5,472 nucleotides of DNA from Planctomycetota bacterium (GTDB lineage Bacteria; Planctomycetota; UBA1135; GCA-002686595). Positions 1 through 4,170 of the stretch are shown piece by piece (position 1 is the first letter of the stretch; each line of letters starts with the position of its first letter). The stretch covers positions 1 to 5,472 of the forward strand of contig JAQBVH010000271.1 of the NCBI GenBank assembly GCA_027623615.1, read 5' to 3'. Made by a program: the position numbers and the translations under genes. The notes beneath the pieces were generated by a model. The model did no database searches. It saw only the letters and a program-made list of their open reading frames with translations, and was not told the DNA's origin.

Positions 1-29
1 CCTCTTCGGTGAATCTGGCCTACCTAGGC

Positions 30-1757
30 CTACCGCCAGGGCTTCTCCCAGTACTCGGGCTCCATTTTCAGCTCGAGGCTGAAGGGCAGCACGCGGCGGC
101 GGAGGCGGGTGCGGACCTCGGCGCGGATCATGAGCCAGCGCTCGACATGCTCGATCTGCTTGCCGGGCTTGGCCGGGTCGTCGACCAGCAGGGTCTTGTT
201 CATCGGCTCGAAGCCGGCCTTGTTTTCGGTATTGCCGAAGATCACGCCCAACACGGGTTGTGCGGCGAGCATCTCGCCGGTGTTCGCGTCGAGGAAGAGG
301 ATGTTGTCGACCGTGATGTCGAGGACCTTGGCCCACGGGTCTTCCCGCTTGCGGCTCTTGGGCTCGTCATCTTTTTTCCCCTCGTCGTCGCCTTCCTGCT
401 TCACCTCTTCCGGGGGAGCCACCTCATCGTCGTAACGGGTGTCTCCCTGGGCGCGGAAGGCGACCAGGTAGGTGCCCGGCGCGAGCGCGGGCTCGATCGA
501 GGCCTCGGTCATCGTCAGGAAGCCGAGGTGCTGTGGCTCGTTGAGGGTCGCCTTGCGGTAGGCGGCGTCCTCGGTCTCCTCCATCTCCGCGAGGGGCACG
601 AAGGCCACCACGTCGTAGTCGGTGATCACGGCGTAGCCCTCGGGGCTCTTGCCGCCACCCTTGGTCGAGGTCCACAGGTCCTGGCCCAGGACCGACTCCA
701 GGTCGTAGCTGACTCCCGAGGGGCGCGCGTCCGAGTTGCGCAGGTCCTGGTTCCAGACGTGCTGCACGTAGTCGCGGGCAGGCTTCGGCGTCGCGGCGAC
801 GCGGAAGCCCAGGGCGTTGGTCATCTGGGTCTGGTCGCTGCCGCGGCGCACCGTGCAGCGGGCCGCCATTTTCGAGCTCTGGAACGAGCCGCCGACCACC
901 ACGCGCTGGTTGCCGTCCCATTTGTGCACGGGAGCGGACACCTTCTGGCGCTGGCCGGGGACCTTGTACTCGTTCTTCTCGAAGTCGGGGTACGCCAGGT
1001 AGGCGCTGTCGGTCCACTCCCAGACGTTGCCGGCCAGGTCGAGGACACCTTCGTTGGAGGCGCCCGCGGGGAACGTGCCCACGGGGAAGGTGCGGCTGAT
1101 GCGCCGGTACTCACTGGTCGCAGCGAACTTCTCGTCTTCCCAGGCGTCGCCCCAGGGGTAGGGGTCCTTGCCCTTGCCGCGCACGGAGTGCTGGAACTCG
1201 AACTCGGTCGGCAGGCGCAGGCCGGACCAGCGGCAGTAGGCCATCGCGTCGCGGTAGTCGACGTGGACCACCGGGCGCATCTCGTCGCCTTCGGGGATGG
1301 CCCAGGCCTTGCCTTCCCAGTTCTCGGCCCACCACTTGGAGGGGTCGAACTTCTGGTCGGTGGACTCGCCCCGTTCCCGCTTCTCGCGGATCATCTCGAA
1401 GTACGCCTGACGGCCCTCCTCCACCGGCGCCTTCGCCCAGTCGATCGGGGGCCGGTAGCCCGTCGCGCGCACGAAGGCGGCGTACTGCTCGTTGGTGATC
1501 TCGGTGCGCCCGATGTGGAAGGGCGCCACCGTGTTCGTGTGCTGAGGGGTCTCGCCGTCGAGGGCGCGCACGAGGGTCTTGGCCTCGGACTGGTCCTTGA
1601 CCAGAATCTCGATCTCCTTGACGGAGGAGCCGATCGTGGTCCGCCCACCCGAAAGTTCCACCAGGCCGGGGGCCGGGGCAACGTTCGCGTTCTGGGCGAG
1701 GGCGGGGACGAGGAGGACAGGGGTCAGCAGCAGGTGGAGAATCACGCTTGGCCTCAT
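30..1757 (-). CDS. Secreted SUMF1/FGE-like domain protein with unassigned C-terminal module
   Basis: The protein has 575 residues. I start it at ATG 1755-1757 because this places a signal peptide at the N-terminus (MRPS, hydrophobic residues 5-20, cleavage after ALA at residue 21). The frame stays open to a TTG at 1892, but those 45 extra residues are charged and would bury the signal. Residues 34-322 are a formylglycine-generating-enzyme-sulfatase (SUMF1) domain: ITNEQYAAF (87-95), DAMAYCRWSGLRLPTEFEF (170-188), YPWGD (200-204), DLAGNVWEWT (240-249), VVGGSF (287-292), LGFRVA (316-321). In true FGE the GGS motif is followed by two copper-binding catalytic cysteines. Here those positions are not Cys (GGSFQSSKMAARC; only C301 further on), so sulfatase activation is unlikely. 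The fold may instead bind ligand or act like other non-FGE members (PvdO, EgtB-type domains). About 50 residues (105-160) are inserted between the first motif and the RLPTE core. Residues 330-575 match nothing I recognise and contain a charged linker (441-472). No clear Shine-Dalgarno site is seen. The fold is confident; the function is unknown. Confidence 0.9.
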   Translation of the reverse strand: MRPSVILHLLLTPVLLVPALAQNANVAPAPGLVELSGGRTTIGSSVKEIEILVKDQSEAKTLVRALDGETPQHTNTVAPFHIGRTEITNEQYAAFVRATGYRPPIDWAKAPVEEGRQAYFEMIREKRERGESTDQKFDPSKWWAENWEGKAWAIPEGDEMRPVVHVDYRDAMAYCRWSGLRLPTEFEFQHSVRGKGKDPYPWGDAWEDEKFAATSEYRRISRTFPVGTFPAGASNEGVLDLAGNVWEWTDSAYLAYPDFEKNEYKVPGQRQKVSAPVHKWDGNQRVVVGGSFQSSKMAARCTVRRGSDQTQMTNALGFRVAATPKPARDYVQHVWNQDLRNSDARPSGVSYDLESVLGQDLWTSTKGGGKSPEGYAVITDYDVVAFVPLAEMEETEDAAYRKATLNEPQHLGFLTMTEASIEPALAPGTYLVAFRAQGDTRYDDEVAPPEEVKQEGDDEGKKDDEPKSRKREDPWAKVLDITVDNILFLDANTGEMLAAQPVLGVIFGNTENKAGFEPMNKTLLVDDPAKPGKQIEHVERWLMIRAEVRTRLRRRVLPFSLELKMEPEYWEKPWR

Positions 1758-1812
1758 AGGGGCTTTGAGGTCTCGGAACGCGCCGGAGCGGGGGGCTTTG
1801 GACCCCACGGCC

Positions 1813-1836
1813 GTCCCGACTAGTACTGGTAGGGAC
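1813..1836. promoter_or_regulatory. 24-bp imperfect palindrome, candidate operator
   Basis: The left half is GTCCCGACTAGT and the right half is ACTGGTAGGGAC. Ten of the 12 symmetric pairs are complementary, with the dyad axis between 1824 and 1825. The mismatches are 1818/1831 and 1821/1828. The site lies 56-79 bp upstream of the ATG of the minus-strand SUMF1-like gene, a usual place for a dimeric regulator to bind. There is no spacer at the axis, so a DNA site fits better than an RNA stem-loop, although an RNA hairpin with the central bases unpaired remains possible. The regulator is not identified. Confidence 0.4.
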
Positions 1837-1922
1837 AGTCGTTTCGCTTCTTTCGAGGGCGACCAGGATAGCGGTGGCCCCCGTAGGCGCAACGAGCAGA
1901 TGGAGGACGGCCCCTCCGGGCA

Positions 1923-1932
1923 CTCCTAGGAG
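1923..1932. repeat. Perfect 10-bp palindrome CTCCTAGGAG
   Basis: CTCCTAGGAG is its own reverse complement, and the symmetry stops at the flanking bases. It lies in the same gap as the 24-bp dyad and 6 bp from the next inverted repeat. A 10-bp palindrome can occur by chance, so only its company makes it notable. Confidence 0.3.
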
Positions 1933-1938
1933 GCGGGC

Positions 1939-1955
1939 TGGGTCGATTCGACGCA
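1939..1955. repeat. 17-bp inverted repeat around GTCGA-T-TCGAC
   Basis: GTCGA (1942-1946) and TCGAC (1948-1952) are perfectly complementary around one central base. After one mismatch (1941/1953), TG and CA at the ends also pair, giving 7 of 8 pairs. The one-base centre suits a protein-binding site better than an RNA hairpin. On the minus strand it lies between the HD-GYP stop and the SUMF1-like start. No T-run follows in either direction, so it is not a classical terminator. Confidence 0.3.
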
Positions 1956-2026
1956 CTCAGGCGGGTCCTTACGGAATCGTCAGGGCCAAACCGGAGACCT
2001 ACGCGGTGCGGCCGCCCGGCCTGGAC

Positions 2027-3079
2027 TCAGCCCGCTGCCGGTTGCGCCTCGATCACCCCAGCCAGCTCCAGGTCCCTGCGCGGGGCGTCCAGCCATTCCT
2101 CCCCGTGGCGCTCGAGTAGGCGCAGGAAGGTGTCCAGGACCTCGGGCTCGAACGAGCGGCCGGACTGGGACTCGAAGAAGTCAATCGTCTTGTCGAGGGT
2201 CCAGGGCTGCTTGTAGGAGCGCTTGGTCGTGAGCGAGTCGAACACCTCGACCACGCACAGGATCCGTCCCGCCGGCGAGATCTGGCTGCCCTTGAGGCGC
2301 AGGGGGTAGCCCGTGCCGTCCCACTTCTCGTGGTGCTCGGCCACGTAGCGGCAGACGTCCTCGAGTTGGGTGTGACCGCCGAGGCGCTCGGCGCCTACCT
2401 CGGGGTGGCGCTGGACCATCTTGTACTCGCCCGGGGTGAGCGGCCCCTTCTTGGTCAGGAAGGACAGGTCCTCGAGGTAGATCTTGCCGTAGTCGTGGGC
2501 GATCGCGGCCAGCTCCAGGCGCTGGGTGCACTCGAGGTCGAGGCCCAGGTCCGTGGCGATCTGGCGGCAGTAGCGCCGTGTGCGCTCCCCGTGTCCGGCC
2601 GTGTAGGGGTCGACCCGCTCGATCGTCTGGCTGACCAGCCCCGAGAGGATGTCGACCATGTCGTTGAAGGTCAGATCCTCCGTCCGGCGCACCATGCGAC
2701 GCTCGCGCACGGCCCGTTGGATGGTGGCGCTGAGAACGATCGGGTCGACGGGCTTCTGGAGGTAGTCGATCGCTCCGTCCTTGATCGCGTTGACCGCCCC
2801 CTCGATGCGTGGGTAGCCGGTCATCAGGATCGAGATGGCATCCGGGCGCAGGCTGCGGCAGGCGGCGAGCACCTCGCCGCCCTCCTCGCTGCCCTCGAAC
2901 ATCACGTCGCTGACGACGGCGTCGAAGGACCGGTCGGCGATCAGGCGGATCGCGTCGCGGCTGGAGTTGGCCAGGTGGACCTGGAAGCCCTGCGCCTCCA
3001 AGAGCCGGCCCATGAGCTCGAGGGTGCCGACCTCGTCGTCGACGAGCAGGACGGTGGGTTGCGGTTGATCCATGGTCAT
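2027..3079 (-). CDS. Response regulator with HD-GYP output domain (cyclic di-GMP phosphodiesterase)
   Basis: This 350-residue cytoplasmic two-component regulator is predicted to hydrolyse cyclic di-GMP when its receiver is phosphorylated. Receiver domain, residues about 8-128: acidic pair D14/D15, phospho-acceptor D58 in VVSDVMFEG, T87 in ILMTGY, K109 in LQKPV. The proline usually following the acceptor loop (DxxMP) is replaced by FEG. HD-GYP domain, residues about 140-330: H163 (AGHGER), H195-D196 in AHDYGK, H225 (QRHPEVG), H249-H250 and DGTGYP (254-259) in the HHEKWDGTGYP motif, D281 (VFDSLT). All usual metal ligands and the GYP signature are present, so activity is expected. Tyr lies four residues before H163, where trinuclear PmGH has Glu, which suggests a two-metal site. 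The start is ATG 3077-3079; ATG 3071-3073, two codons later, is equally plausible, and a TTG at 3109 is less so. No partner histidine kinase is in the window. The stop is TGA at 2027-2029. Confidence 0.95.
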   Translation of the reverse strand: MTMDQPQPTVLLVDDEVGTLELMGRLLEAQGFQVHLANSSRDAIRLIADRSFDAVVSDVMFEGSEEGGEVLAACRSLRPDAISILMTGYPRIEGAVNAIKDGAIDYLQKPVDPIVLSATIQRAVRERRMVRRTEDLTFNDMVDILSGLVSQTIERVDPYTAGHGERTRRYCRQIATDLGLDLECTQRLELAAIAHDYGKIYLEDLSFLTKKGPLTPGEYKMVQRHPEVGAERLGGHTQLEDVCRYVAEHHEKWDGTGYPLRLKGSQISPAGRILCVVEVFDSLTTKRSYKQPWTLDKTIDFFESQSGRSFEPEVLDTFLRLLERHGEEWLDAPRRDLELAGVIEAQPAAG

Positions 3080-3144
3080 CCGGGTCGCGGGACCTGAACC
3101 TTGTAGCAATCCGGCCGGGGCGAAGAAAGCCTTAGACTGCTGCC
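3080..3144. promoter_or_regulatory. Divergent intergenic region, HD-GYP gene / pseudouridine synthase gene
   Basis: These 65 bp separate two divergently transcribed genes and must hold both start signals unless promoters lie inside the genes. On the plus strand TAGACT (3133-3138) resembles a -10 box and lies 6 bp before the ATG at 3145, but no good -35 is found 17 bp upstream. On the minus strand TACAAG (complement of 3100-3105) is a possible -10 for the HD-GYP gene with a poor -35. Neither gene has a clear Shine-Dalgarno site. The region assignment is firm; the individual boxes are weak. Confidence 0.4.
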
Positions 3145-4113
3145 ATGAGCCAGCCCGCCCGTGAAAGCTTTCGCGTTCCCGAGGATCTGCACGAGGAGCG
3201 CCTCGACCGCATCCTGGCCGCGCGCATCCCGTCCCTCTCGCGGGCCAAGCTGCAACGGCTGGTCAAGGCGGGCCGGGTGACGGTTGCTGGGGAGGGGGTC
3301 TCGCGCCCCAGCACCTCGGTGGCCAGCGGCGTGCAGATCTCGGTCGAGATGCCGCCCGCCGAGGGCCCCGTCACCGCGCACGGCGAGGCGGTGCACGACC
3401 TGGTCGTGGTCTACGAGGACCCGCACCTCGCGGTGATCGACAAGCAGGCGGGCCTGATCGCGCACCCGAGCGAGCGCTACACGTCGGGCACGGTGGCCGA
3501 CCTCGCGACCGCGAAGTGGGGGCCCCTGCCCGAGGCCCAGGGCGAGGACCGACCCGGCATCGTGCACCGCCTCGATCGTCTGACGAGCGGTCTGATGGTG
3601 ATCGGCCTCTCACCCGAAGGTATGGAGGGCATGCAGGCGGCCTTCGCCGCGCGGACGGTCGAGAAGACCTACGCGGCGCTGGTGCACGGCGAGCCGCGCT
3701 TCGACTCGGAGTGGCTCCACGCCCCGATCATCCGCGTGCCGCGCACGGAGCGCCTGCGTGTCGGAGAGAAGGGCGAGGGCCGCGCATCCTCGACCTACGT
3801 GGAGTGCCGCGAACGCTTCGGGGGCTTCGCGCACATCGCGGCCAAGCCGAAGACAGGGCGCACGCACCAGATCCGCGTGCACCTCGAGCACATGGGCCTG
3901 CCGATCATCGGCGACCGGCTGTACGGGCCGCGCGGGGCGCTCAAGGTGCCGCTGCCCCAGGAGGCGCCGCAGCTCGTCCGTCAAGCGCTGCACGCGGAGG
4001 CGCTGCGCTTCACCCATCCCGTGACGGGGGAGGCCATGGCTTTCGAGGCGCCGCTCCCCGAGGACATGGCCGCGCTGCTCGCGTGGCTGCGAAAAAGGAA
4101 GGCCCAGGGGTAG
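3145..4113 (+). CDS. RluA/RluD-family RNA pseudouridine synthase
   Basis: This 322-residue cytoplasmic enzyme isomerises uridine to pseudouridine in RNA, most likely 23S rRNA by family. An S4 RNA-binding domain spans residues about 17-70 (RLDRILAARIPSLSRAKLQ, then KAGRVTVAG). The catalytic domain spans about 85-315: VVYEDPHLAVIDKQAGLIAH (88-107), the active-site motif GIVHRLDRLTSGLMV (138-152) with catalytic Asp144, and the uridine-pocket motif KTGRTHQIRVHLEHMG (236-251) followed by IIGDRLYG (254-261). Length and domain order fit RluC/RluD rather than the short RluA, which lacks S4. Which rRNA position is modified cannot be read from the sequence, so I give no gene symbol. In the active-site motif, Leu146 stands where Asp or Glu is usual (HRLDRDTSG). 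The ATG at 3145 is the natural start, since the S4 domain begins soon after. No Shine-Dalgarno site is apparent; a -10-like TAGACT lies 6 bp upstream. The stop is TAG at 4111-4113. Confidence 0.95.
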   Translation: MSQPARESFRVPEDLHEERLDRILAARIPSLSRAKLQRLVKAGRVTVAGEGVSRPSTSVASGVQISVEMPPAEGPVTAHGEAVHDLVVVYEDPHLAVIDKQAGLIAHPSERYTSGTVADLATAKWGPLPEAQGEDRPGIVHRLDRLTSGLMVIGLSPEGMEGMQAAFAARTVEKTYAALVHGEPRFDSEWLHAPIIRVPRTERLRVGEKGEGRASSTYVECRERFGGFAHIAAKPKTGRTHQIRVHLEHMGLPIIGDRLYGPRGALKVPLPQEAPQLVRQALHAEALRFTHPVTGEAMAFEAPLPEDMAALLAWLRKRKAQG

Positions 4114-4127
4114 GATCGGGGCTGCCG

Positions 4128-4152
4128 CGTCGCCGCTCGCTCCTCCGCGACG
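4128..4152 (+). repeat. Inverted repeat between pseudouridine synthase and propeller genes
   Basis: CGTCGC (4128-4133) pairs perfectly with GCGACG (4147-4152) around a 13-base pyrimidine-rich loop. It occupies the centre of the 57-bp gap between the two plus-strand genes. No T-run follows, so it is a poor intrinsic terminator. It may be a leader hairpin or chance in GC-rich DNA. Confidence 0.25.
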
Positions 4153-4170
4153 TCCTCCCCTGGGAACCCC

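Larger units (their letters stand above)
1758..2026. other. Intergenic region upstream of the SUMF1-like gene
   Basis: This 269-bp gap lies between the end of the HD-GYP gene and the start of the SUMF1-like gene, both on the minus strand. Short frames cross it, but none has a recognisable protein or a ribosome site, so I call no gene. It holds three palindromes (1813-1836, 1923-1932, 1939-1955) and presumably the promoter of the downstream SUMF1-like gene. I could not pick a convincing -35/-10 pair. No hairpin followed by a T-run is visible after the HD-GYP stop codon, so any terminator there is not of the classical intrinsic type. The gap is large enough that the two minus-strand genes are probably separate transcription units. 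Confidence 0.5.

Noticed and set aside
17..30. Inverted repeat GGCCTA-CC-TAGGCC at the end of the SUMF1-like gene, considered as a terminator
   Set aside because: The two-base loop is too tight, no T-run follows on the minus strand, and the repeat touches the stop codon; it may be chance.
9..1823. 604-codon plus-strand open frame opposite the SUMF1-like gene
   Set aside because: Its protein is a low-complexity run of Gly, Ala, Val, Leu, Arg and His with no domain, as expected from the antisense of a GC-rich gene. The minus strand carries clear SUMF1 motifs and a signal peptide.
1874..2119. 81-codon plus-strand open frame in the 1758-2026 gap
   Set aside because: It overlaps the end of the HD-GYP gene antisense, has no ribosome site and its protein shows no recognisable feature.
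2330..3097. 255-codon plus-strand open frame opposite the HD-GYP gene
   Set aside because: Composition is typical of antisense GC-rich DNA. The minus frame has complete receiver and HD-GYP motifs.
3111..3118. CCGGCCGG palindrome in the divergent gap
   Set aside because: An 8-bp all-GC palindrome is common by chance at this base composition and no second copy is near.
4111..4116. TAGGAT overlapping the pseudouridine synthase stop codon as a -10 box for the propeller gene
   Set aside because: No acceptable -35 hexamer is found about 17 bp upstream, and a four-of-six match alone is too weak.
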